Origin: JAJKIV01 sp036274195
GTDB lineage: Bacteria; Gemmatimonadota; Gemmatimonadetes; Gemmatimonadales; Gemmatimonadaceae
NCBI GenBank assembly: GCA_036274195.1
Contig: DASUGD010000162.1
Location: forward strand, 1-53,238
Length of the DNA stretch: 53,238 bases
Reading direction: 5' to 3'
The notes under the pieces were generated by a model. The model ran no database searches. It saw only the letters and a list, made by a program, of their open reading frames with translations, and had not been told where the DNA came from. Every line of letters starts with the position of its first letter. Position 1 is the stretch's first letter. Positions 24,682 through 32,804 of the stretch are shown piece by piece. Both the position numbers and the translations under genes were made by a program.

Positions 24682-25008
24682 TTAGGATTTCGAGCGCTTC
24701 CCCTTCCCCTCGTGCTCCAGCACTGCCGTGCGGCGCTCCACTTGGCGGAGACGGTAGCAGTCCCAGACGAACTGGGCTCGGATCCAGAACTCCGCCTCGA
24801 CGCCGAGTGCTGCTTCCAGCTGTAGCGCGGTTTCGGCGGTGATGCCCTCCTCGCCACTGAGGATGCCGCGCACTTTCGCGATGGGCACGCCCATACGCTG
24901 GGCGAGGGCCGCCTGCGTGAGCCGGCCCGTCTTGATGAACTCCTCGCGGAGAATCTGCCCGGGACGCTCGGGTGGCTGGGACGTTGGGACGCGAACGGAA
25001 AGAATCAA
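24682..25008 (-). CDS. HigA-type XRE-family antitoxin/regulator (orphan)
   Basis: The 108-residue protein has the HigA/VapI helix-turn-helix pattern: PGQILREEFIKTGRLTQAAL, then AQRMGVPIAKVRGILSGEEG, ITAETALQLEAALGVEAEFW and an aromatic/charged tail. HigA antitoxins repress their own operon and neutralise the HigB mRNA nuclease. No HigB-like gene is present on either side, so this copy is orphaned or serves as a plain regulator. The start is a TTG at 25008; no ATG or GTG lies before the conserved region. The stop TAA is part of a CCTAAC motif. Confidence 0.8.
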   Translation of the reverse strand: MILSVRVPTSQPPERPGQILREEFIKTGRLTQAALAQRMGVPIAKVRGILSGEEGITAETALQLEAALGVEAEFWIRAQFVWDCYRLRQVERRTAVLEHEGKGKRSKS

Positions 25009-25049
25009 GCGAGTCGCGGGCTGGAGGGTCGGCCTGGCGGGAGAGGATT

Positions 25050-25364
25050 GTGGCGCGGCCTGAGTCGCAGCGGAAGGCCCTGCGCACGGCGTTCCGTCTG
25101 ATTGGTCTCGGGGTCGTCTCGGCAGTCGTGTCGGTGCCGCTCGCGTTCACCAGCACGATCCTGATGAATCCGCTCCTCGGCCGGCTGGAGGCCAGGTACG
25201 GCGTGGAGCTCACCGGCCACTCGGGACCGGCCGACTGGATCTTCGAGATGGTGTTTGCGGTGATCACCATCGCCCTGCTCGCCATGCTGCTGCTGGTGAC
25301 GCGCACGCGCTCTGCCGCGCTGCCTGACGACCGTGGAGGGAACCCGCCGAGCAACGCGACGTAA
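25050..25364 (+). CDS. Small two-helix membrane protein
   Basis: This 104-residue product has two hydrophobic segments: about 15-38 (RLIGLGVVSAVVSVPLAF) and 68-88 (FEMVFAVITIALLAMLLLV), with a charged loop between (NPLLGRLEARYGVELTG). GTG 25050 follows GAGAGG and is the likely start; the frame is open further upstream. No family is recognised. It is divergent from the HigA-type gene, with only 41 nt between starts, so the regulator could control it. Confidence 0.5.
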   Translation: MARPESQRKALRTAFRLIGLGVVSAVVSVPLAFTSTILMNPLLGRLEARYGVELTGHSGPADWIFEMVFAVITIALLAMLLLVTRTRSAALPDDRGGNPPSNAT

Positions 25365-25436
25365 CGGCGCGAGGGTTGCGGCGATGTTTGCCCCACACCA
25401 TCATGGCCACGGGAAGCCATGTAACCCGGAGTCGCG

Positions 25437-26420
25437 ATGCGCAGGATCAGCATGGGTCTGGTCGCCACGTTGCTCGTCGCCGGGCCCGTCTCGGCGCAGG
25501 TGCGCGCCGATCCTGGAGTCGTGATCGGTAACCGCATTGCGGTGCGGGTCAACGTGACGCTCGCGGACGAGGAAACGCCGTACTCGCCGGCGCGAGACAT
25601 CGCGCTCGCGTTCGCGCGTCCGGGCGCCGATACCGTGGTCGCGCGCACGGATGCGGCGGGAGTCATCACCGTGCTGCTTCCGGCGGGCGACTACGTCGTG
25701 AGCACGCGGCAGCCCTATCAGTGGAAGGGCAGATCGTTCACATGGAGTGTGCCGATCACCGTTCGCGTGGACATGCCGGCGGTGGAGCTCAACCGGGCGA
25801 ACGCGCGTATGGACGGGCGTGGCGCGCAGGCCGACAAGAGCGCTGTCGGAGGAAGTGCCCAGAGCTCGACTGCGGCGAGCGCTCCCCCGCCCCGGTCGAC
25901 GGACGTTCGCAGCAACAACAGTGCGCTGCCGTGGCTTTCCATCGAGGCCGGGGGCGAGGGCGGCCTAACGCGGACCGATTCGGAAAGCGACTCCGACCCC
26001 GGGTTTGGTGGCTCGGCGTCGTTCGTCGGCGGGCTCGGGCCCGTTGCCCTGGCGCTTGGGTACCGGTACACGAGCGTTCGTTTTGGGAAAGGCGTCGAGA
26101 ACGGCAGCATGCGCATGGGGACACTCGAGCTCCGGTATCACTTTCGTCCCGGAGCATCTCCGGTGCGACCCTACATCGGCGCCGTCGCGAGTCTCGGACA
26201 GTGGCACGACCCGACCTTTCTGGCGGAGGACCACTCCGACATGCACATGTTCGGCGGCACCGCTGGCGTGCAGTTCGGGCTTGCGACCAGCGTGCGGCTG
26301 CACCTCGCGGGCACTGTCGCCGGCACCCACATCAAGACTTCGCCCGAAGGGTCGAGCAACGGGTTGTTCGCGGCTATCAACCTTGGCCTGACGTTCGACA
26401 TCTTCTCGCCGGCCAGGTAG
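25437..26420 (+). CDS. Outer-membrane beta-barrel protein with N-terminal domain
   Basis: The 327-residue product has a signal peptide (cleavage near VSAQVRAD). A beta-sandwich-like section (about 25-120) resembles carboxypeptidase-regulatory or PEGA domains: TDAAGVITVLLPAGDYVVST. A Ser/Ala/Pro-rich linker follows, then a C-terminal barrel of about 170 residues with alternating strands (LGPVALALGYRYTSVRFG, LELRYHF, PYIGAVASLGQW, AAINLGLTFDIFSPAR). Such barrels sit in the outer membrane; substrate unknown. ATG 25437 has GGAG 6 nt upstream. Confidence 0.75.
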   Translation: MRRISMGLVATLLVAGPVSAQVRADPGVVIGNRIAVRVNVTLADEETPYSPARDIALAFARPGADTVVARTDAAGVITVLLPAGDYVVSTRQPYQWKGRSFTWSVPITVRVDMPAVELNRANARMDGRGAQADKSAVGGSAQSSTAASAPPPRSTDVRSNNSALPWLSIEAGGEGGLTRTDSESDSDPGFGGSASFVGGLGPVALALGYRYTSVRFGKGVENGSMRMGTLELRYHFRPGASPVRPYIGAVASLGQWHDPTFLAEDHSDMHMFGGTAGVQFGLATSVRLHLAGTVAGTHIKTSPEGSSNGLFAAINLGLTFDIFSPAR

Positions 26421-26481
26421 CCGCCGCGTCGTGGCGCCGGATGCTCGTTAGGCGCGCCAGCGACGCTGGGGGTAGAAACGC

Positions 26482-26514
26482 AACGAGGGCTCACTACGGC
26501 TGTGAGCCCCCGTT
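26482..26514. terminator. Hairpin terminator after the beta-barrel gene
   Basis: AACGAGGGCTCAC (26482-26494) pairs with GTGAGCCCCCGTT (26502-26514) with one mismatch and a 7-nt loop. The downstream U-run is weak (GTCGTTCG). Confidence 0.5.
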
Positions 26515-26906
26515 GTCGTTCGTACACATCGTCCGTTCGCCTTGACGGCAGGGCGACGACCCCCAAACCGAAGTTCGCAGCAACGCGAATGCCAGTGGTC
26601 GGTCCAATGGACGAGGCCGACAGGCCCCGGGTCGTGTCGTCCGGCGGTTTGGCTCTACGGCGGGCTGGCGAATGACCCGCCGGCCTTGGCCCGTCGGTTG
26701 AGGTGCGTGTGCCGATCGTTGTACGGGTTTCCCCGCGGCCAATCCTGATCGGACACGGCCTGATCCCGCCGTAGAGGTGTCCGCAACCCGCACAATATGT
26801 CGCGTACCGCTCGATGATACTGTGATCCAGGTCTCAAATCCCAAACCGCGGGGCCAGGGAGCGCTCGCGGGCGGGGTTGCCGCCGGCGGAAGGCGCCGAG
26901 GTCGGG
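26515..26906. other. Gene-free stretch without clear features
   Basis: About 390 nt between the terminator hairpin and the next small gene. Open frames exist on both strands but none has a convincing start, codon pattern or family. One short minus-strand frame reads CAGCGHLYGGIRPCP, a possible zinc-ribbon remnant, but it lacks a start codon. Confidence 0.5.
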
Positions 26907-27113
26907 CTAGCCGTTCTTGATCTGAACCCAGCGAATCAAGCCGTACCAGATCGCCCCGGCAATGATCGGCACGAGCATCCACCCCGAGAGCTTCCGGCGA
27001 GTGAGCGCGAACCCGACGAAAATCCCCGCCAGTGCCAACCCGAGGAGCGCGCGATTGTCGCCCTCGAGGGCCTCGCGCGAAAATTGAGTGATCCAGCCAG
27101 CGAAATCGCCCAT
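26907..27113 (-). CDS. Small membrane protein of unknown function
   Basis: The 68-residue product has two hydrophobic segments (LLGLALAGIFVGFALT and GWMLVPIIAGAIWYGLI) joined by a basic turn (RRKLS), with a short amphipathic start. The positive-inside pattern suggests both ends face the periplasm and the loop faces the cytoplasm. No family recognised. ATG 27113 is the only reasonable start. Confidence 0.5.
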   Translation of the reverse strand: MGDFAGWITQFSREALEGDNRALLGLALAGIFVGFALTRRKLSGWMLVPIIAGAIWYGLIRWVQIKNG

Positions 27114-27211
27114 GGGTTCGTGTCGGGGTGCGCCGTAGGTGCGGTATCAATGGACTCGGAAGCCCACCGCCAGGCAACCAGCTCCCCAAGCTTCCGAAGC
27201 GGGCACCGGCG

Positions 27212-27228
27212 TTGGGGCCCGGCCCCAA
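27212..27228 (-). terminator. Weak hairpin after the acetyltransferase gene
   Basis: TTGGGGC (27212-27218) and GCCCCAA (27222-27228) form a 7-bp stem 46 nt beyond the stop at 27274. No T-run follows on the minus strand, so termination here is uncertain. Confidence 0.3.
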
Positions 27229-27273
27229 AGTGCTAGCCCACACCGTGGGCGTCCAGGCGCGAAACGAGCGCGC

Positions 27274-28248
27274 TCAGATCTCCCAGTTCGACAGCACCAC
27301 GCCGCGTTCCGCTTTCGGCTCCGGATATCCGGCAAGGCTCATCCGCAGATCGGTCCACCGAACGCGCGCGCCCATCGCCACGAGGCGCGCGTACGCGTCG
27401 ACATACTCGCCCTGCACCCGGAATGCGACGCGCCGCGTGCCGCTGCGTCGCGCGTAGTCCATGAGCGCGCGACAGGTCCGCTCGAACCACGACGGATCAC
27501 TCACCACCAACTTCAGCACGCGCAGCTCCTCGCGCGTTCGTCCCTCCACCAGCGGCGCCGTGTGACACAGTGCGAACGCCACGAGTCGGCCGGCCTCGCG
27601 CACGAGCAGCGTATCGCCCAGAGAGAGGGAATCCGTGAGGGCGATCTCGCGCGTGTAGTCGTAGCCCGCCACCATGCCGTGCGTCAGCGTTAGGCACTCG
27701 GCCAGCACCTCGTCCTTCTCGCGCGACGCGAGGCGGCCGTAGAGGAGCGGCGGGGCCTCGCCGCTCGCCGCATCGAGGGTCAGCGTGACCGTGAGCCGCG
27801 CCGGCAGAAAGCCGAGGCCGGAGTAGAAGCCGATGTTGTCCATCGTCCGCGGCATGGTCTCGAGCCCTATCACCCGCGTCGCGTGGTCCGCCAACCAGCC
27901 GATGCCGGCGCGGACGATCTCCTTACCGAGTCCCCCGCCCTGCCACTCCGGGCGAACGGCGAGTGGCCCCATCCACCCTTCGATGCCCGAACGATGCGCG
28001 ATGTTGAACGCCACGATCTCGTCACGCTCTCCGCGCCACGCCATGGCACCCGACCCCGCATCCTCGATCGCGTAACGCCAGATCGCCGGGTTCAGGAAGG
28101 GCACGCGAACGCCGACCATCCCGTCGCGCCGGTAGCGCTCGGTGAACGCGTCGCTGAACACCTGATTCAGCGCCGGGATGTCGCTCACGCGAACCGGGTG
28201 TGGCCCGTCAGCGTGACGGGCGGTCTTCCAATCGCGTGCAGTCGCCAT
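27274..28248 (-). CDS. GNAT-family N-acetyltransferase (two GNAT-like halves)
   Basis: The 324-residue protein has a complete GNAT domain in its first half, with the acetyl-CoA-binding signature GPLAVRPEWQGGGLGKEIVR and a MDNIGFYSGLGF segment. The second half (about 185-324) looks like a second, more diverged GNAT-like domain (REIALTDSL...VLKLVVSD). The substrate is unknown. ATG 28248 shares its first base with the sbcC stop (TGATG), so the gene ends the sbcD-sbcC transcript; GTG 28251 is an alternative start. Confidence 0.82.
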   Translation of the reverse strand: MATARDWKTARHADGPHPVRVSDIPALNQVFSDAFTERYRRDGMVGVRVPFLNPAIWRYAIEDAGSGAMAWRGERDEIVAFNIAHRSGIEGWMGPLAVRPEWQGGGLGKEIVRAGIGWLADHATRVIGLETMPRTMDNIGFYSGLGFLPARLTVTLTLDAASGEAPPLLYGRLASREKDEVLAECLTLTHGMVAGYDYTREIALTDSLSLGDTLLVREAGRLVAFALCHTAPLVEGRTREELRVLKLVVSDPSWFERTCRALMDYARRSGTRRVAFRVQGEYVDAYARLVAMGARVRWTDLRMSLAGYPEPKAERGVVLSNWEI

Positions 28249-30725
28249 CACCCCGTGGCCTCGAACTCTTCGTACGCGTCGTCACCCTGCTCGCTCGAAT
28301 CGGAGCCTGGCAGCTCGAGCGCCGCCTGGTCGCTCTGTGTCACGACCGACGCGCCGGTCTCCTCATCGTAGCGCACGTTGATGATGTGATCGAGCCCTTC
28401 CCGCACCGACTCGATGTGCGTAATGAGAATGACCTGTTCGAAGCGGTCCTGCAAACGCCGGAGCAGCTCCACGACGTGGTTGCGTCGCGATTCGTCCAGC
28501 GAGCCGAAGATCTCGTCGAGGACGAGCAGCGAGAACTGCTGACCCGCGCGCTCGGCGATCATCTGGGAGATCGCGAGCCGCAACACCAGGTTCGCGAGGT
28601 CCTCTTCCCCACCGGAAATCACCGGCTTGGGGATGCCGTCCTCCAACACGAGGACGTTGTAGTTGTCGTCCAGCTCGAGCTCGGAGTACCGCGCGTCCGT
28701 GAGGTCGTGGAGGAACGCGCTGGCCAACTCCGAGAGCTCGGGGCGAAGCTGGAAGTTGAGGTCCGTCCGGAGGTCGGAGTACGCGCGATCGAGCTCGTCG
28801 TGCAAGCGACGGTCGACCTGCAGGCCATCGAGCGTCGCCTGAATGCGCTCGAGCTCGCGTCGCGACCGCTCCGCGCTCTCGAGCGTCAGGCGCGCGGCAT
28901 TGGCATCCCCCTGGGCCTTTGCCGCCGCGACATCCGCGGCACGCGCTTCGGCGGCGGCGGTCTCGTAGGCGGTCCGAAGCGACGCAAACTCGGACTCGGA
29001 GAACGGGATGGTCCGCGTCCGCTCGCGAAGCGACTCCAGACGCGCGCGCAGCGCGCCTAACGCCTCGTTGACGCGCTGGCGGTCCTGGTCGAGCTGTGGC
29101 TCGCGATCGATCTGCGCGCTCAGGCGCGTGGCGCGGTCATTGAGCGGCATGAGTCGCTCGACCTCGCGACGGAGCGCCGCGTGCCGGACCCCATCGTACC
29201 CGGGAGGAATGGCCGCCAGATCGCGACGGACCGCCTCGTGCCGCTGCTCTTTCGCGCCGATGTCCTTCGTGAGTTGCGTCAGCTCCTGAACGGCGGCCTG
29301 CACCTTCGCCAGTCGTCGCTCCAGGCTGCCGACTTCGGCGGTCAGCGCTCGACGCGCTTCATCGAGCGCCTTCACCTCGTCGGGCATCTCCTCGAGCTGA
29401 TCCAGCCGCGTGTTGTAGAACTTGCCGTCGACCGCGATCGTCTCGAGCTGATCGTCGAAGTGTTCGAGGACGCCACGGAAGTGCTGGTCGAGCGGGCGCG
29501 TGCAGACCGGGCACGTTCCGTCCTCACCCAGGTCGACAATGCGGTCGCGCTGCATCTTGAGCTCGGCGTATTGCCGTCGCAGCGCGTCACGCTTCGTCTC
29601 CGCCTCCTGGCGATCGCGCACCCACTCGGTTCGTCGCGCCTCGAGACGTCCAAGGCTCTCTTCGAGCTCTTTCCGTTTTGCCTCCACCGCGATGGTGGCT
29701 TCCTCCTCCATCACCGGGGCGTTGAAGATGCGGGCGCGACGTTCCCGGAGGCGCGTTAGCTCGTCCACGAGCAGCCGCTCGGTCTCCACCAGCGTCTGCC
29801 GCCGCCCTTCTTCACGTGCGAGGCGCTCGTACCGCTGGAACTCTTCGGCGACTTCACCGAGCGGCTGGAGCTCCGTCGCGAGCGCCTCCAGCTCCGAGCG
29901 TGCAGCGGCAACAGCCGCGAGCTCGCGCGATACGCGATCTGCCTCTCGCGCAAGGGCAGCTTCCTCCGTCTCGGCCACGCGAAGCTCGCCAAGCAGCTCC
30001 TGGAGGCGATCGCGCTCCTTTTGCGCGCGCTCCCAGCGCGGCGTGAGCTCGGCCAGCGTTGCCTCGCGCTCGCGGCGGGCGTGGTCCGCCGCCGCGGCGG
30101 CCTGACGCGCTACCGCGAGACGGTGCTCGGAATCCGCGAGCAGCCGCGCGACGGCCTCCGGGTCGGGCATCCCGGCGCGCAGGCCGGCCGCCTCGGCCGC
30201 GATGATCCGGCGCCGATCGCGTACGAGCGTCTGCGCCGTCCGCAGCTTCTCGTAGCCAAGCACGCGAGACAGGAACTGGGCGCGCTCCGACGGCCCCATG
30301 GCCGCCATCACGTTGAGCTCTTTCTGTCCCGTGAAGTACGTGTTGAAGAACTCCGAGCGCGACATGCCGAGCCGGCGCTGCAGCAGCTCGTTGACGCCCG
30401 TGATGGAGTTCGCGATCGGCTGCGCGGCGCCGTCGAGGTAGAGCTCGGCGTCGGTGAGACGCCTAACGATCCGGTATCGGTGTCCGGCGAGCTCGAAGTC
30501 CAGCTCGACGCGTACCGGCGACCGTGGGGCGGCACGCGAGAACCGGATCGAGTCGCGCGTCCCGCGTGTGGCCGAGTTGCCGTACAGCGCCCACGCGATG
30601 GCCTCGAGGATCGTCGTCTTCCCCGACCCGTTCGTCCCGATGATGCCGGTCAGGCCGGTGTCGAACGTGAGAACGGAGTCCGCGTGCTGGCGGAAGTTCT
30701 GCAGCTGAAGCCGGTGCAGCCTCAC
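28248..30725 (-). CDS. sbcC: SbcC/Rad50-type SMC ATPase
   Basis: The 825-residue protein is an SMC-like ATPase. N-terminal Walker A is GTNGSGKTTILEAIAWALYG (about 29-48); the Q-loop region is GQKELNVM. Two long coiled coils flank a zinc hook CPVC near residue 403. The C-terminal lobe has the signature SGGEEDLANLVLRLAISQ, Walker B LLVLDEIFGSLDESR and the switch histidine ITHIES. Its length is nearer archaeal Rad50 (about 850-880) than E. coli SbcC (1048). With SbcD/Mre11 it forms a DNA-end nuclease that trims hairpins and blocked ends. It overlaps sbcD by 4 nt (ATGA). Confidence 0.93.
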   Translation of the reverse strand: MRLHRLQLQNFRQHADSVLTFDTGLTGIIGTNGSGKTTILEAIAWALYGNSATRGTRDSIRFSRAAPRSPVRVELDFELAGHRYRIVRRLTDAELYLDGAAQPIANSITGVNELLQRRLGMSRSEFFNTYFTGQKELNVMAAMGPSERAQFLSRVLGYEKLRTAQTLVRDRRRIIAAEAAGLRAGMPDPEAVARLLADSEHRLAVARQAAAAADHARREREATLAELTPRWERAQKERDRLQELLGELRVAETEEAALAREADRVSRELAAVAAARSELEALATELQPLGEVAEEFQRYERLAREEGRRQTLVETERLLVDELTRLRERRARIFNAPVMEEEATIAVEAKRKELEESLGRLEARRTEWVRDRQEAETKRDALRRQYAELKMQRDRIVDLGEDGTCPVCTRPLDQHFRGVLEHFDDQLETIAVDGKFYNTRLDQLEEMPDEVKALDEARRALTAEVGSLERRLAKVQAAVQELTQLTKDIGAKEQRHEAVRRDLAAIPPGYDGVRHAALRREVERLMPLNDRATRLSAQIDREPQLDQDRQRVNEALGALRARLESLRERTRTIPFSESEFASLRTAYETAAAEARAADVAAAKAQGDANAARLTLESAERSRRELERIQATLDGLQVDRRLHDELDRAYSDLRTDLNFQLRPELSELASAFLHDLTDARYSELELDDNYNVLVLEDGIPKPVISGGEEDLANLVLRLAISQMIAERAGQQFSLLVLDEIFGSLDESRRNHVVELLRRLQDRFEQVILITHIESVREGLDHIINVRYDEETGASVVTQSDQAALELPGSDSSEQGDDAYEEFEATG

Positions 30726-31921
30726 TCGAGCGTCCCGACGGAGTTCACGGGCGCCGTCGCCTCGACCGCTTCGGCCTCGCGAAGATAATCGAGCCCCAGT
30801 GTCACGAGCCGTTCGCGGTCGATGTCACTCGTCATCACGCGGCGCTGCAGGTGGTCTCGTACGGTGTCGGCGAGCGATGGCCGTCGCCCCGGACCACCGC
30901 TGGCGACGGCGCGGATGATTTCGGGCCGGCGCGTGTCGAGGTGGTAATGCAGCGCCCGCCGTTTGAGCTCTCGCAACGCCTTGTGGTCGAGCTCGCGCGC
31001 AATGTGACGCGGCACGTCGCGAACGACCTGCCGAATGATCTTGTCGTCGATGCCTCCGCTCACGCGCTCCACACCGGCCTGGATCGCGGCGTCGACGTCG
31101 GCCGACGACATGCCCCGTGCGGAGATCGATGGCAGGTCGATGATCGGCCGCGTGGCCGGCAGGAAGTGGAACTTCCGCTTGTTCGTGGCGAGGTCGTACT
31201 CGATCATGCCCTTCCCCGGCAGCTTCACCGCGCGCTCCTCGCCGAGTTCTCCCCACACGTTCGGGCTCGTGTACTCCAACGACCCGGCGTAGTACATGTT
31301 CGGCGCGAGCTGCCGGTAGACATGGTAGTGCCCGAGCGCGACGTAACTCCATCGAGCCGGCCCGATCTCGTCGGGGCTCACTTCGGCGACCGTTCGCTCG
31401 GGCGCGGCGGCGGTCGCCGCCAGCATGCCGGTGATCTCGCAATGGATCAGGAGCACGTTGTGCTTGAACGCCGGGTCGGGCTCGAGGGCGGGGTGGTCGC
31501 CACGCAGCGCGTCCGGCACGGCGAGAATCGACAGGTCGCGATCGGGAAACGTTAGGCGCTCCGCCTCCCCGTGCACGACGTGGATCCCGAGCGGGGCGAA
31601 CAACCGCAGGATGCAGCCCGTTTCGGATGCGCGCGGCGAATCGTGATTTCCCGCGATCATCGCCACGATGGACTCGGGCAGCGCTTGCCTCAGCCGGCTG
31701 AACTGCGAAAACGCATGAACGATCGCGGTGTTCGTCGGCCGTACCGCGTGGAACACGTCGCCGGCGATCAGCACGATCTCCGGCGAGATCGAGATGATCT
31801 TGTCGATGGCCCGCTTGAACGCGGCGGCAACGTCCGCTTCGCGCTGATTGATCCCGGTGGGCGTCTGCCGCTGATACTGGCGGAAACCCAGGTGCAGATC
31901 GGATATGTGGATCAGCCGCAT
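30722..31921 (-). CDS. sbcD: SbcD/Mre11-type exonuclease
   Basis: The 399-residue calcineurin-like phosphoesterase has all nuclease motifs in order: ISDLHLG (I), IAGDVFH (II), IAGNHDSP (III), LLIHCEITG (IV) and ALGHYHVY (V). These bind two manganese ions and cut DNA 3' to 5'. A C-terminal section with ALRELKRRALHYHLD should bind the Rad50-type coiled coil. ATG 31921 lies 7 nt after a TATATT -10 box, so its mRNA may be leaderless. The gene is first in the sbcD-sbcC-acetyltransferase transcript. Confidence 0.94.
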   Translation of the reverse strand: MRLIHISDLHLGFRQYQRQTPTGINQREADVAAAFKRAIDKIISISPEIVLIAGDVFHAVRPTNTAIVHAFSQFSRLRQALPESIVAMIAGNHDSPRASETGCILRLFAPLGIHVVHGEAERLTFPDRDLSILAVPDALRGDHPALEPDPAFKHNVLLIHCEITGMLAATAAAPERTVAEVSPDEIGPARWSYVALGHYHVYRQLAPNMYYAGSLEYTSPNVWGELGEERAVKLPGKGMIEYDLATNKRKFHFLPATRPIIDLPSISARGMSSADVDAAIQAGVERVSGGIDDKIIRQVVRDVPRHIARELDHKALRELKRRALHYHLDTRRPEIIRAVASGGPGRRPSLADTVRDHLQRRVMTSDIDRERLVTLGLDYLREAEAVEATAPVNSVGTLE

Positions 31922-31928
31922 GGTCCCA

Positions 31929-31934
31929 AATATA
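31929..31934 (-). promoter_or_regulatory. -10 box immediately before sbcD
   Basis: TATATT on the minus strand (31934-31929) lies 7 nt before ATG 31921, the spacing at which transcription would begin on the start codon itself. No matching TTGACA-type -35 is seen at 16-18 nt. Confidence 0.4.
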
Positions 31935-31959
31935 GGCCGCGAAACGCGTTACGACACCA

Positions 31960-32787
31960 TTACGGGATCGCCCGAACCCATTGGGTGACCTTCATTCGGA
32001 ATCGCATTGCCGCGCTCGTGCTCCCGGAGGTCGGTGAGACGGTCGAACGGACCGCGTAGGTCATCCGTGCGTCGCTGATCCAGCGCAATCGGCGATCGAG
32101 GACGAGGCTCCCGTTCACGGAGCCCGACATCGTGAGAGTCGCCCAGCCATCCTTGGCGGACGGCGCCCGGCTCAGCGTCCCCACGAGCGTCACGTACGCC
32201 TTGTCGCCGCTGCGCGATAGCGAGTCGAGCCGGAACGTCGCCTCGAGCTTGCCGCCACCCGTCGGCGTGGGCGCTCCCATCGGGGCGACCATGGTGCGTG
32301 ACCAGGTCTGACCGACGACCACAGGTGTGCTCGGGAGCGTCGCCGGCATCTGCGCGAACAGCGCGTTGAGATCGGCGTTCCCGGCGACATCACCCCCTGC
32401 CAGCTCCGTTGCCCCATCAGGCGAAATGCGAAGCCGTACCTGCTTGCCCTGCAGCGCCCGGCGCGTTTCGGGGCCGACTGTCTGCGAATCGGCGCCAGTG
32501 CTCGACGCCGCGACGGAGTCGGTGGACGCGAGCACCACGCTCGCGTCGCGATCACGACGCTCGACGAAGGCCCGAGAGATGACGAGCAGGGTGGAGACCA
32601 CGGTGGCGGTCGAATCGCCTGCGCCCATGCGCGTGGTGCCTGACATCTCCACGCGCTGATCGAGCCGCATGCGCACGGTCTCGCCCACGGGCGGCTCGAT
32701 CCGAAGCGCCACTGGTTGCTGCTGGGCGCGCGCCATTGACGCGGCAACCGCCGAGCACACGGCCAGCACCACTACCCGGGCGTGCAT
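31960..32787 (-). CDS. Secreted protein of unknown function
   Basis: The 275-residue product has a signal peptide (cleavage near ASMARAQQQP) and a beta-rich mature part with two related halves: VRMRLDQRVEMSGTTRM early and ATFRLDSLSRSG...VGTLSRAP later. It ends in AMRFRMKVTQWVRAIP. It resembles DUF6263-type exported proteins in outline only. It sits between the HerA-like and SbcD genes on the same strand with gaps of 17 and 38 nt, yet an exported product is hard to fit with DNA repair. It may simply be a passenger. Confidence 0.7.
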   Translation of the reverse strand: MHARVVVLAVCSAVAASMARAQQQPVALRIEPPVGETVRMRLDQRVEMSGTTRMGAGDSTATVVSTLLVISRAFVERRDRDASVVLASTDSVAASSTGADSQTVGPETRRALQGKQVRLRISPDGATELAGGDVAGNADLNALFAQMPATLPSTPVVVGQTWSRTMVAPMGAPTPTGGGKLEATFRLDSLSRSGDKAYVTLVGTLSRAPSAKDGWATLTMSGSVNGSLVLDRRLRWISDARMTYAVRSTVSPTSGSTSAAMRFRMKVTQWVRAIP

Positions 32788-32804
32788 GGCGAGACGGTCG
32801 CTGC

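Noticed and set aside
26494..27243. A 249-codon minus-strand frame across the gap after the beta-barrel gene
   Set aside because: It runs through the terminator hairpin and the small membrane gene, and its composition is unlike coding sequence here.
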